From contig NZ_JABXKL010000009.1 in assembly GCF_017114995.1 (NCBI RefSeq), forward strand, positions 26,533-90,532: 64,000 nt of DNA. The letters are read 5' to 3'. Shown here one piece after another: positions 48,113-58,185 of this stretch. A program made the translations under genes and the position numbers. The stretch is from Nostoc sp. NMS9 (GTDB lineage Bacteria; Cyanobacteriota; Cyanobacteriia; Cyanobacteriales; Nostocaceae). Numbering within the stretch: the stretch's first letter is position 1; every line of letters starts with the position of its first letter. The notes beneath the pieces are model-generated. The model ran no database searches, was not told the origin of the DNA, and worked only from the letters and a program-made list of their open reading frames with translations.

Positions 48113-49396
48113 TTAAACTCGACCTCGGAGAAACTGTGCCATTTCGTTAGGAGTTGGTGACATTTCCAAAGCAGTTTCTTCAGTGATTCGTCCGTCTTGA
48201 TAGAGATTCAGCAATGACTGATTCATCGTAATCATGCCGTCAAAGCCAGCTTGTTTCATCAGCTCGCCAATTTCATCATACTTACCGTCTTTGATCCATT
48301 CCTTAATCGCCTCAGTATTGATCAGCACATCGTGGAAAGCAGCCCGCTTACCGTCAGTTGTGCGACACAAACCTTGAGCAATTACTGCCACTAAAGACTC
48401 AGAAATCGCCACCCGCATTGCATCCTGTTCATCACCAGAATAGAGGTTGAGAATCCGCTCAATGGTTTTGACCGCACTATTGGTGTGCAGGGTTCCCATG
48501 ACTAAGTGACCAGTTTGAGCGGCTTTTAGGGCGGTGTTAACTGTTTCCTTGTCCCGCATTTCCCCTACCAGAATCAAATCTGGGTCTTCCCGCAAAGCTG
48601 CTTTCAAAGCGTTGTCAAATTTCCGGGTATGCATTCCCACTTCCCGCTGTTTGACTAAAGACTTGCGGCTTTGATGGACAAATTCTATCGGGTCTTCAAT
48701 GGTGATGATATGTTTGGCCATCTCCTTATTGATGTAGTCAATCATCGCTGCCATTGTGGTGGACTTACCAGAACCAGTGGGCCCCGTCACCAAAATTAAA
48801 CCTTTATGGTGATGACAAATATCCCGAAAAACCGGAGGTAATCTCAACTGTTCCATAGTTAAGATTTTTAGCGGAATCAACCGCAACACCATTGCAGGCC
48901 CTTTGAGGGAGCCAAAAACATTAATCCGCACGCGAGCAAATTCGTATTGAGTTGCTCCGTCAAATTCTAAGGATTCTTCAAAGCGCTGAATTTCTCCCTC
49001 ACTCATCACCTCCCGCAACCAACTCATAAAAGTTTCTTTATCTGTTTCTGGATAATCCCCTGATTGAATTTCTCCCCGGCTGCGGAAGCGGGGTGGTTCA
49101 CCCACACCCAAGTGCAAGTCAGAATATCCTTGATCGTAAGCTTCTCTAATTAACTTCTCTAAAGTGAGTTCTGAACTGCTGTTTTGAGGGCGAACTGAAT
49201 TAGGTATTGGCGGTGGACTACCTGGACGATGACCTGCAACAGGCAAATTAGTACCCCTATCCATTGACATATCGAGTGTTTGTGTCATCTGCCGCTGCGT
49301 ACTAAAGGTTGGGGTTGGCGGTGGTGGCGGCGGCATTGGTGGTAGATTACGTCCGGCAGCAGAGTTAGAATTTGATGGAGACTGTAATTCTGTCAT
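48113..49396 (-). CDS. pilT: Type IV pilus retraction ATPase, PilT family
   Basis: SDLHLGVGEPPRFRSRGEI; GLILVTGPTGSGKSTTMAAMIDYIN; HIITIEDPIEFVHQSRKSLVKQREVGMHT; MGTLHTNSAVKTIERIL. Confidence 0.93.
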   Translation of the reverse strand: MTELQSPSNSNSAAGRNLPPMPPPPPPTPTFSTQRQMTQTLDMSMDRGTNLPVAGHRPGSPPPIPNSVRPQNSSSELTLEKLIREAYDQGYSDLHLGVGEPPRFRSRGEIQSGDYPETDKETFMSWLREVMSEGEIQRFEESLEFDGATQYEFARVRINVFGSLKGPAMVLRLIPLKILTMEQLRLPPVFRDICHHHKGLILVTGPTGSGKSTTMAAMIDYINKEMAKHIITIEDPIEFVHQSRKSLVKQREVGMHTRKFDNALKAALREDPDLILVGEMRDKETVNTALKAAQTGHLVMGTLHTNSAVKTIERILNLYSGDEQDAMRVAISESLVAVIAQGLCRTTDGKRAAFHDVLINTEAIKEWIKDGKYDEIGELMKQAGFDGMITMNQSLLNLYQDGRITEETALEMSPTPNEMAQFLRGRV

Positions 49397-50127
49397 ATAT
49401 CTTCACATTTGGCAGTTAAAAAGTTGAATTAACGAGAAGTAAAGTCACTTGCTTTGATGACTTTTGGAGAATGCTTGTCTGCAAGCCTTAGCGGTGATAG
49501 AAGGCGATTGAAACTCTAGAACCACGGTCAATCTATTTCATCTACCTCAATTGGTATCTTTTATTTACTAAGATTTCACTACTCAGAATATTTAGATAGA
49601 TTATTTAACCTATCTAAACTGGTTTAACACACGTAAGGACTCAAAAGACCTCAGGAAATACACATAGATTAATAAGTATTTTTTAATGCTTTTATTTTTA
49701 AAGTAAATATTCTCATGACTTAGATGAGAAATTTATCCCAGGCATGGGCACGAATTGCCAGCAATTAACAGCACAAATACTAGCTGATCATTTATTCAGC
49801 CTGTCTAGGAATTATGAGAAAGACTACTAATTTTTATAAGAAATGTTAAGTTGAATAGGAGTGATATCGTGGGGATCAAGGTTAAAAGCCCATACCTTTT
49901 AGGTTATATACCTGAAGGTAGATGCAGTAAATAGGTTTTTTTAATAGATAGAAAGTTGACTTTATATCCATAATTACAAAAAATTAACTGTAAACTTTAG
50001 TAAACAAATGCTCATTTTTCCAATTAGTTTTTATATACTGAATTTCAATGAAACAATTCAGTTTACATCGCAAAAAGCGAGATATGACTGAAATTAGAAT
50101 TTGTTGTGTATTCTGGGAGGAAAAGTC

Positions 50128-50499
50128 ATGGTTTCTGCTCAAAGCTCTAATCAAGGAAAGACCTACTCCTTGTTGATGATTAAAAGCTTTTTAATATGGA
50201 CTTTTACATTAGCAGTATGTTTGTTGGTTGTGGGTTTTCCACTAGTTGTCTTGATGGCTACGGTCGGATGTCTGTTGTCGATTATCTTGCAATCTGTGAT
50301 GCCTGTTAGTGCGGTTTTGCTTGTAGCAGGCGCTCTAATAATGTTTAATGTCATGGCAGTTGTATTGGCTGCGGGTGTGCTAACTGTTAAGGGAGTTCAT
50401 CCTAGTGAAGTTAAATGGTTAAGCTGGCTGCATGGAGAGGCAGACCAAATGCAGGCTACTGTTTACGCTGCTTGCCCTCTAACTTGTGAGATTAAATAG
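50128..50499 (+). CDS. Small hypothetical membrane protein
   Basis: Start preceded by GGGAGG; three hydrophobic segments; followed by terminator hairpins. Confidence 0.65.
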   Translation: MVSAQSSNQGKTYSLLMIKSFLIWTFTLAVCLLVVGFPLVVLMATVGCLLSIILQSVMPVSAVLLVAGALIMFNVMAVVLAAGVLTVKGVHPSEVKWLSWLHGEADQMQATVYAACPLTCEIK

Positions 50500-50532
50500 T
50501 TATTACAGGTTAATTAGACAAACAGTGCGTCT

Positions 50533-50555
50533 GCCCGGTTAAGCCGGGTTTTTTC
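50533..50555 (+). terminator. Rho-independent terminator, copy 1
   Basis: gcccggttaagccgggtttttt. Confidence 0.85.
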
Positions 50556-50618
50556 ATGGTTTTTATAATTTGAACTTTTAAATAGTCATTACAGGTTCAT
50601 TAGACAAACAATGCATTT

Positions 50619-50642
50619 GCCCGGTTAAGCCGGGTTTTTTTA
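50619..50642 (+). terminator. Rho-independent terminator, copy 2 of a duplicated cassette
   Basis: gcccggttaagccgggttttttt, preceded by the same ttacaggttMattagacaaaca sequence as copy 1. Confidence 0.85.
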
Positions 50643-50760
50643 TATCTTGTGTGATTTATCCATTAATATTTATGGTTTATGTGAGGATTGACCGCCGACT
50701 ATTGACCATAGACCATTGACTATAGACCATTGACTATAGATGGCAAATTACAGATGACTA

Positions 50761-51873
50761 ATGAGTAATCAAAAACGCGTTTGCATTATCTTAGGTACTC
50801 GCCCGGAAGCGATTAAACTCGCTCCAGTAATTCAAGTTTTCCAGAAGTCTTCAAAATTTCAGTTGCAAGTAATTCTAACTGGACAGCATCGGGAGATGGT
50901 TGAGCAAGTTATGCAACTGTTTAATATCAAGTCGGATTATAACTTGGAAATTATGCAGGTTCAGCAATCTCTAAATGATATTACTTGCCGTAGTTTACAA
51001 GGATTAGAAGCATTATTTAAGGCGGAAAAGCCAGATTTCGTAATCGTGCAGGGAGATACTACCACTGCTTTTGCCGCAGCTTTGGCAGCTTTTTATCAAA
51101 AAATTCCTATTGGTCATGTAGAAGCAGGGTTAAGAACTGATGATATCTTCAATCCTTACCCAGAAGAAGCTAATCGACGGTTAATTTCTCAAATTACTCA
51201 GTTGCACTTTGCACCGACTCCTTGGGCTGTGGAAAATTTGCATCGTTCTGGTGTTTTGGGTGAAATTCACATGACAGGTAACACTGTAATTGATGCATTG
51301 TTAAATGTCGCTGCAACCCAAGTAGTTTGCAATGTCCCAGGCTTAAACTGGGAATCATATCGGATTTTGTTAGCAACAGTTCATCGTCGGGAGAATTGGG
51401 GAGAACCTCTGTTAGCGATCGCTCAGGGCTTTTTACAAATTTTAGACAAGTTTCCTGATACAGCTTTGCTCTTACCATTGCACCGCAATCCGACAGTGCG
51501 AGTCCCGTTGCAGGAACTTTTAGGGAATCATCCCCGAATTTTCTTGACAGATCCTCTAGATTATGGGGAATTGGTGGGAGCAATTGGGCGATCGCATCTT
51601 TTGCTGACTGACTCTGGTGGCTTGCAAGAAGAAGCCCCCAGCTTGGGAAAACCAGTACTAGTTTTGAGAGACACCACCGAAAGACCAGAGGCTGTTGTAG
51701 CTGGTACAGCCAAACTTGTCGGCACTACAACTGAGAACATTTTTGTAGCCGCTGCTGAGTTACTCAGTGACTCAGATGCTTATGAAGCAATGGCAAACGC
51801 AATCAATCCCTTTGGGGATGGTCATGCAGCAGAGCGCATTTTGCAGATTGTACAAAATTACATTCATGGGTAA
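50761..51873 (+). CDS. wecB: UDP-N-acetylglucosamine 2-epimerase (non-hydrolysing)
   Basis: RVCIILGTRPEAIKLAPVIQVF; VQGDTTTAFAAALAAFYQKIPIGHVEAGLRT; LLLTDSGGLQEEAPSLGKPVLVLRDTTERPEAV. Confidence 0.94.
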   Translation: MSNQKRVCIILGTRPEAIKLAPVIQVFQKSSKFQLQVILTGQHREMVEQVMQLFNIKSDYNLEIMQVQQSLNDITCRSLQGLEALFKAEKPDFVIVQGDTTTAFAAALAAFYQKIPIGHVEAGLRTDDIFNPYPEEANRRLISQITQLHFAPTPWAVENLHRSGVLGEIHMTGNTVIDALLNVAATQVVCNVPGLNWESYRILLATVHRRENWGEPLLAIAQGFLQILDKFPDTALLLPLHRNPTVRVPLQELLGNHPRIFLTDPLDYGELVGAIGRSHLLLTDSGGLQEEAPSLGKPVLVLRDTTERPEAVVAGTAKLVGTTTENIFVAAAELLSDSDAYEAMANAINPFGDGHAAERILQIVQNYIHG

Positions 51874-52003
51874 GGAAGTTCGTAGTAAGGACTAAAGTCC
51901 TTATTTTCTAAACACTAAAGTGCTTACTACAAACCCTCAAAACTAGGTTGGTCATTGTACTAGCGTTTACCGAACCACGAGATTTTCCAAGGGTGGCTTC
52001 TGG

Positions 52004-52594
52004 CTAAATACCCAGAGATGCTCGAGTTTCGGGGCCTACAACACCATCTACAAGTAGACCTTTACTTTCCTGAAAGCTTCGGACTCGGCTAACAGTTTCT
52101 TGACCGTAAATTCCATCAACCCTGAGATTACCTAAAGCTGTTTGCAGGTCTCTGACAAGCTGACCTTTAGAACCAGGGGTAAGAATCACCGAACCACCAA
52201 CACCACCGGGTCTAGTCACAGGACGATTGTTCGGTCTATTACCAATCCATCGGGCAAAAACGTATCTACCTGTAGAAAGTCTGGCAAAACCGTTTTCATA
52301 TCTTTCAATTGCTGGAAGTGTTGCGCCATTTGGTACACAGTCCACATAAGAGTAGTTGGTACTTGGGCCTGAACGGACACGTAAACAATTGCCGTTAGTC
52401 TTTACATACGCAGCCGAACTCACTTGAATTTGGGTTACAGCAGCAAATAATACACCGACACCAGCTAAAGTTAACCAAGCGGAAGATTTAAGCAGTTTTT
52501 TCCAATTGAATTGAGGTTGAGGAAGATGATACTTAGTGTTTCCAGATGCCTCTTCTTGAGCAATAAACATCTGGGAATAAGCAAGATATTCCAT
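52004..52594 (-). CDS. SH3-like + peptidoglycan-binding domain protein
   Basis: KTNGNCLRVRSGPSTNYSYVDCVPNGATL; LVRDLQTALGNLRVDGIYGQETVSRVRSFQESKGLLVDGVVGPETRASL. Confidence 0.85.
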   Translation of the reverse strand: MEYLAYSQMFIAQEEASGNTKYHLPQPQFNWKKLLKSSAWLTLAGVGVLFAAVTQIQVSSAAYVKTNGNCLRVRSGPSTNYSYVDCVPNGATLPAIERYENGFARLSTGRYVFARWIGNRPNNRPVTRPGGVGGSVILTPGSKGQLVRDLQTALGNLRVDGIYGQETVSRVRSFQESKGLLVDGVVGPETRASLGI

Positions 52595-52749
52595 AATGCA
52601 CTCCTTGATATGAAAAAATGAGTACTCGCAGAGAATTACTTGATCCTTCTCTGTATTTATTCTTAGTATATTTTATATCACTGTGCTTTCAAAGTTTTTT
52701 ATTGATAGCGAAATTAATAAAAAATAAAATTAGTCAAAAGATTCCTGAA

Positions 52750-52797
52750 AAAATGCGATGTCTACGACGAGCTAACCCGTCGTAGACATCGCATTTT
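52750..52797. repeat. Long perfect hairpin, about 20-bp arms
   Basis: aaaatgcgatgtctacgacg-agctaacc-cgtcgtagacatcgcatttt. Confidence 0.9.
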
Positions 52798-52865
52798 GAA
52801 AATAAATAAAATTTAGTTAAAGCTTTTTTACTTACTGGCTTGTCCCTGGTTGCATCTAATATATG

Positions 52866-53276
52866 TCAAACGTATTGTTCGGTTCTAGTTAAAGTAGCAA
52901 CCATAGAAGTTAACTCGTCTAAGTCTATCGGCTTGCATTGATATATATCATAACCTGCTAATAATGCACGTTTGCGATCGTCCTCGAAAGTAGATGCCGA
53001 CAGAGCAATCGCTGGAATCTTTCTACCTCGCTTTGCTTCCAAATTTTTGACCTTCAAAAGCAGTGAGTAGCCATCTTCATCAGGTAAGCAAATGTCACTA
53101 ATTAGGATATCTGGTTTAAAAGATGATATTATTTTTAGAGCTTCGTCTGCTGAAGCAGCTGCAATCACCTCTGATCCCTCTAATTCAAAGAGGAAGGTAA
53201 GTAATATTCTCGTATCAGAGTCATCATCAACGATGAGCAATCGCAGACCTTGAAAAGACATCGATTGATTAGACAT
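52866..53276 (-). CDS. Response regulator receiver domain protein
   Basis: LRLLIVDDDSDTRILLTFLFELEGSEVIAAASADEALKIISSFKPDILISDICLPDEDGYSLL. Confidence 0.92.
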   Translation of the reverse strand: MSNQSMSFQGLRLLIVDDDSDTRILLTFLFELEGSEVIAAASADEALKIISSFKPDILISDICLPDEDGYSLLLKVKNLEAKRGRKIPAIALSASTFEDDRKRALLAGYDIYQCKPIDLDELTSMVATLTRTEQYV

Positions 53277-53427
53277 TATTCTCACCGCTATCTAGCTCAA
53301 AGAATTTAAGTAGCATTACATCAAAAGACATGTATTTGTAAATACCATTTGATGCATACTTTATTAATCTTAATGGAACTTATTAGTAAGCGTCTGTGCG
53401 GTTTCGGACATAGTAACTTAAAATGAT

Positions 53428-54156
53428 TCATTGGCCGCACCTTGGCTGATTGCCCAGCAACTGAGCAAATTCGTTTTGGATGACGCGATAACACTCGCAG
53501 GAAGTTGCTGACAAATCCTCTCGTTTCAGGATGCTAATATGACCACGCTGGTAGCGAATCATTCCGGCTCGACTGAGGGTGCTAGCCGCTACTGTCACAC
53601 CGGAGCGCTGTACACCCAGCATCTGTGCGATAAATTCTTGCGTGAGCAGAAAATCCTCTGATTCCAAACGGTCAGAGACTGTGAGAAGCCAGCGAGCCAG
53701 CCGCTCCTCTAGGGTATGAAGACGGTTGCAGGCACATCCTTGTGTAAGTTCGGTATATATAGCTCGTACATAGCGCAGCAGCAGCTTTTGAATAGCTCCA
53801 CCACGATCGAACTCGGTTCTAAGTACATCTGCATCCATCTGCATAGCAGCGCCCGCAACCTGCACAAACCCTTTTGTGGTTGTTGTGTACCCTCCTAAAA
53901 TTACTGGGATACCTACCATGCCTTCACTGCTCACTATTCCAACTTCCACCATCGATCCATCTTTGATACTAGTGACTATAGAAACTACTGCGTGTTGGGG
54001 AAAATAGACGTGTGTGATCGGTTCTCCTGCTTCGTAAATGACTTGCCGAATGGAAAGCGGAACTAACTTCAGGTGCGGAACAAGACGCTCATAATCACTG
54101 GCTGGCAAAGCCGCGAGTAAGGTATTTACTTGCGCCTTAAGAATATTTTGGCTCAC
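53428..54156 (-). CDS. Crp/Fnr family transcriptional regulator
   Basis: cNMP-binding fold region and HTH QEFIAQMLGVQRSGVTVAASTLSRAGMIRYQRGHISIL. Confidence 0.9.
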   Translation of the reverse strand: MSQNILKAQVNTLLAALPASDYERLVPHLKLVPLSIRQVIYEAGEPITHVYFPQHAVVSIVTSIKDGSMVEVGIVSSEGMVGIPVILGGYTTTTKGFVQVAGAAMQMDADVLRTEFDRGGAIQKLLLRYVRAIYTELTQGCACNRLHTLEERLARWLLTVSDRLESEDFLLTQEFIAQMLGVQRSGVTVAASTLSRAGMIRYQRGHISILKREDLSATSCECYRVIQNEFAQLLGNQPRCGQ

Positions 54157-54236
54157 TGAACATTAAAAGATAAATTTCCTCAAAATACTTTAAATCAAGT
54201 TACTTTTGCGGGTCTGTTCGGTTTCGCACACATAAA

Positions 54237-54983
54237 TCAAAAAAATTTTCTGGCTCGGTTAATCGGCTTTTTGCCCAGTAATCGAGCAAATTCGTTTTGT
54301 ATGACCCGATAACACTCGCAGGAAGTTGCTGACAAATCCTCTCGGTTGAGGATGCTAATGTGACCACGTTGGTAGGTGATCATTCCGGCTCGGCTGAGGG
54401 TGCTAGCCGCTACTGTGACGCCGGAACGACGTACACCTAGCATCTGGGCGATAAATTCTTGCGTGAGTGGAAAATCTTCTAATTCCAGACGCTCAGAGAC
54501 TGTCATTAGCCAGCGAGCCAGCCGTTCCTCCAGTATATGGAGACGGTTGCAGGCAACTCCTTGCGCCAGTTCAGAGTATACAGCTTGTACGTAGCACAGC
54601 AGCAGGGTTTGAATAGCTCCGCCCCGATTGAACTCGGCTCTAAGTACATCTGCATCCATCTGCATAGCAGCGCCAGAAATCTGCACAAACGCTGTTGTGG
54701 TTGTGATGTTGTCTCCTAAAATTACCGGAATACCCACCATGCCTTCATTGCTTACTATCCCAACTTCCGCCGTTGAGCCATCTTCCATAGTGGTGACTAT
54801 AGAAACCATTGCCTTATCAGGAAAATAGACCTGTGTGATCGGTTCGCCTGCTTCGTAAAGAATTTGCTGAACTGGGAGCGAAACTAGCTTTAGATGGGGG
54901 ATAAGACGTTGATAATCACTGGCTGGCAAAGCTGCGAGCAGCTTATTTGGTGGTTGCTGAAAGAGGTTTTTATCTAATGACAT
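54237..54983 (-). CDS. Crp/Fnr family transcriptional regulator (tandem paralog)
   Basis: Near-colinear with 53428..54156; HTH QEFIAQMLGVRRSGVTVAASTLSRAGMITYQRGHISIL. Confidence 0.9.
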   Translation of the reverse strand: MSLDKNLFQQPPNKLLAALPASDYQRLIPHLKLVSLPVQQILYEAGEPITQVYFPDKAMVSIVTTMEDGSTAEVGIVSNEGMVGIPVILGDNITTTTAFVQISGAAMQMDADVLRAEFNRGGAIQTLLLCYVQAVYSELAQGVACNRLHILEERLARWLMTVSERLELEDFPLTQEFIAQMLGVRRSGVTVAASTLSRAGMITYQRGHISILNREDLSATSCECYRVIQNEFARLLGKKPINRARKFF

Positions 54984-55173
54984 TAGAAGTCACTCTCCTT
55001 AAGGTAGGTGACTCTAGAAAAGCCAACTCAGGGCACAAGGAAAGGATTTAAGGATCTGCTCCTAATGTCAAAAGGTGTATTCGCTAAAGAAACACGGGGA
55101 CAATCTAAAAAAGCTTAAATGAACACACTTGTTTGAGTCTGTGCGGTTTCGTACATAGAAGCTTAAAAAAAAC

Positions 55174-55911
55174 TTATCTTCGCCGTTTATTCGGCTTATT
55201 GCCCAATAAACGGACATATTCATCTTCTATAATCTGATAACATTCGCAGGAGGTTTTTTCTAAAGCCTCTCGATTCAGGATGTTAATCTGACCACGCTGG
55301 TAGGTGATGATTCCGGCTTCGCTCAAGATGTTAGCTGCTTCAGTGACACCAGCGCGACGTACACCTAGCATCTGTGCGATAAATTCTTGGGTAAGTGGAA
55401 ATTATTCTGATTCCAGTCGGTCAGAAACTGTTAGCAGCCACCGAGCAAGCCGCCTCTCTAGCTTATGAAGACGGTTGCAGGCAGATCCTTGTGCTATTTG
55501 AGTGTATATACTTTGCACGTAGTGTAACAGCAGGCTTTGAAGCGCTGTACTCCGATTTAACTTGCTTATGAGTATATCTGTATCCATCTGCATAGCACTG
55601 TCTGAAATCTGCACAAATGCTGTTGTGGTTGTGATGTTGTCTCCTAAAATAATTCGTATACCCACCATGCCTTCATTGCTTACTATTCCAACTTCCACAG
55701 TCGAGCCATCTTCCATAGTGGTGACTATAGAAACCACTGCCTTATTAGGAAAATAGACCTGTCTGATCGGTTCGCCTGCTTCGTAAAGGACTTTCACACG
55801 TGGGAGCCAAACCAGCTTCAGATGGGGAACAAGACGTTCATAATCAGCGGCTGGCAGAACTGCTAGTAGATTATTTGCTGGTTGCTCAAGGGCATTTTTG
55901 TCTAATGACAT
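55174..55911 (-). pseudogene. Third Crp/Fnr paralog, interrupted by an in-frame TAA
   Basis: 55911..55402 reads to RLESE*, then in the same frame FPLTQEFIAQMLGVRRAGVTEAANILSEAGIITYQRGQINIL. Confidence 0.85.
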
Positions 55912-56968
55912 TGAGATTCTCCTGAATATAGCTGTCTCTAGAAAAGACAACTCGTACCATAAGGAGAAAAATCAAGAATTTAATCCTAATGTGAAAAGGT
56001 GTATTTCCTAAATTTTTTTTTAATCAAAGATTGAGATTTTTACACTTATATATTTAGTATAACATAACCAAATTAGTTATTTATAATAACAAAAAAATCA
56101 AGATATATTATATAGACCAAAACTTGGTATAGGTGTCTAAAAAGTCTATCTTAAGGCTGATACAAAATAATACATATTAAGAGCCAAATATTAAATACAT
56201 ACCTCGATAAACAACTGTATAAGATTGTTAAATCTTGGTTTTAGCAAAGTTAATAGGATGTTGAAAAAAGTATTAGTGTCGGCTCAAATGGAATAAATCC
56301 TAATAATTGAAATTGCTAAAATTCACTGTAATTGCACTTGCGATCGCATAATTAAATGAAATTATGTTCATTAATTATATTGTTATAGATATGAGCATGC
56401 TTGGAAGCGATCGCAGCAATAAATTCCTGGTTATGCAAGTCATTAAAACCCTAAATCTTTGTCATTGCTACCAAATCTTGTTACCTCTTCCTGGTAGTTT
56501 TGGTATATTTTAATTGCCGTAAGACAAACTACATAGAACTAAGTATATTAATATGAATATTTATTAAGACTTCATTCTAGCTAGAAGAATCTTAAGATTT
56601 TTAATATACTACGGTAAACCTACCGATTTGTTGTATTATACACTTAGCCTAAAAAAGTCCATTTCACAAATACTCAATAAAAGTAAGTATTTTCTACTAC
56701 ATATTTAAAATTTTTATTACCCACAACTAACTTAACTTATCTGGTTAATCTATGCAATAATAAACAACTGTACTTAGTAACTACACTTTGTCTATCGACT
56801 TAAAGTAGTATATACACCAATGATTAGCTGAAAAATTTATATTGGCTTAGTGCCAAATCCAGTATTGTTTGAAGCTAATTTACTTAAAAAATAATAACGC
56901 CCTTGACAAAATGCAAAATTTCAAACAAAAATATCACTGTTAAATCGACTGAATAACAACGCAGAAAG

Positions 56969-58006
56969 ATGAAGTATAACCAACTTGGCAAAAGTGACTT
57001 AAAAGTTTCTGAAATTTGTCTGGGTACTATGACTTATGGACAGCAAAATACTATTGAAGAAGCCCATGAGCAACTAGATTATTCTATTGCCCAAGGAGTC
57101 AACTTTATTGATGCAGCGGAGATGTACCCTGTGCCAACAAGTGGCGAAACTTATGGATTAACTGAAACTTACATTGGAGAATGGTTAAAACGTCAACAAA
57201 GAGATCAACTCATTATAGCTACTAAAATTGCTGGCCCTGGTCGAGGCTTTAAATGGGTACGTGGAGGAGCCAAAGCAATTGATCGTGATAATATCAAACA
57301 AGCCGTAGATGATAGTTTAAAAAGATTACAGACAGACTATATTGATCTGTATCAAATCCACTGGCCAGATCGCTACGTGCCAAGGTTTGGGCAAACGGTA
57401 TTCGATCCGACTCAGGTGGGAGAAACGGTTCCCATTGCTGAACAACTAGCAGTTTTTGACGATCTAATTAAGGCTGGGAAAATTCGCTATATCGGTTTGA
57501 GTAACGAAACACCTTGGGGAGTTGCCCAATTTAGTAACGCTGCTAAACAATTAGGATTGCCCAAAGTTGTTTCCATTCAAAATGCTTACAACTTGCTGAA
57601 TCGAGTATTTGACGGAGCCTTAGCAGAAGCAGTTTATCACGAAGAAATTGGATTACTAGCTTATAGTCCTTTAGCATTTGGCTTCTTAACTGGCAAATAT
57701 CTAAACGGTAAACCAGAGAAAGCCAGAGTCACTTTATTTGAAAATTTCGGTCAGCGCTATCTTAAACCGAAAGTCAGTCAAGCCGTATCAGCTTATGTAG
57801 AAATTGCCAAGCGCCATCAATTAAGTCCAGCACATCTGGCTTTGGCATTCGTGCGGAGTCGTTGGTTTGTGCCTAGCACAATTATTGGTGCTACCACACT
57901 CGAACAACTTAAAGAGAATTTAGAAAGTGTGAATGTAGTTCTCGACAAAGACATTTTGGAAGAGTTGGATATAGTTCATGCTCAGTCGCCAAACCCAGCA
58001 CCATAA
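56969..58006 (+). CDS. Aldo/keto reductase (Tas-like)
   Basis: MKYNQLGKSDLKVSEICLGTMTYGQQNTIEEAHEQLDYSIAQGVNFIDAAEMYPVP; DYIDLYQIHWPDRYVPRFG. Confidence 0.92.
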   Translation: MKYNQLGKSDLKVSEICLGTMTYGQQNTIEEAHEQLDYSIAQGVNFIDAAEMYPVPTSGETYGLTETYIGEWLKRQQRDQLIIATKIAGPGRGFKWVRGGAKAIDRDNIKQAVDDSLKRLQTDYIDLYQIHWPDRYVPRFGQTVFDPTQVGETVPIAEQLAVFDDLIKAGKIRYIGLSNETPWGVAQFSNAAKQLGLPKVVSIQNAYNLLNRVFDGALAEAVYHEEIGLLAYSPLAFGFLTGKYLNGKPEKARVTLFENFGQRYLKPKVSQAVSAYVEIAKRHQLSPAHLALAFVRSRWFVPSTIIGATTLEQLKENLESVNVVLDKDILEELDIVHAQSPNPAP

Positions 58007-58185
58007 ACAATTAAAAATTCAAAATTCAAAATTCAAAATTAAAGACAGTTAGCCTCGTTACCAGGCTCCAGCCTGGTAACGCCTCCCTAGAGCCTCTGGC
58101 TCTCATTATCAGAGTAGAAGTAGAGATGCGCGATGCACTCTCTCCCAGTTCTTAGATTAAAAACTAGATATTTAGTAGGTAAAAT

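Noticed and set aside
54376-55756. Plus-strand ORFs opposite the Crp/Fnr genes (54376, 54537, 54628, 55562)
   Set aside because: Similar to each other only because the sense genes are paralogs; antisense artefacts.
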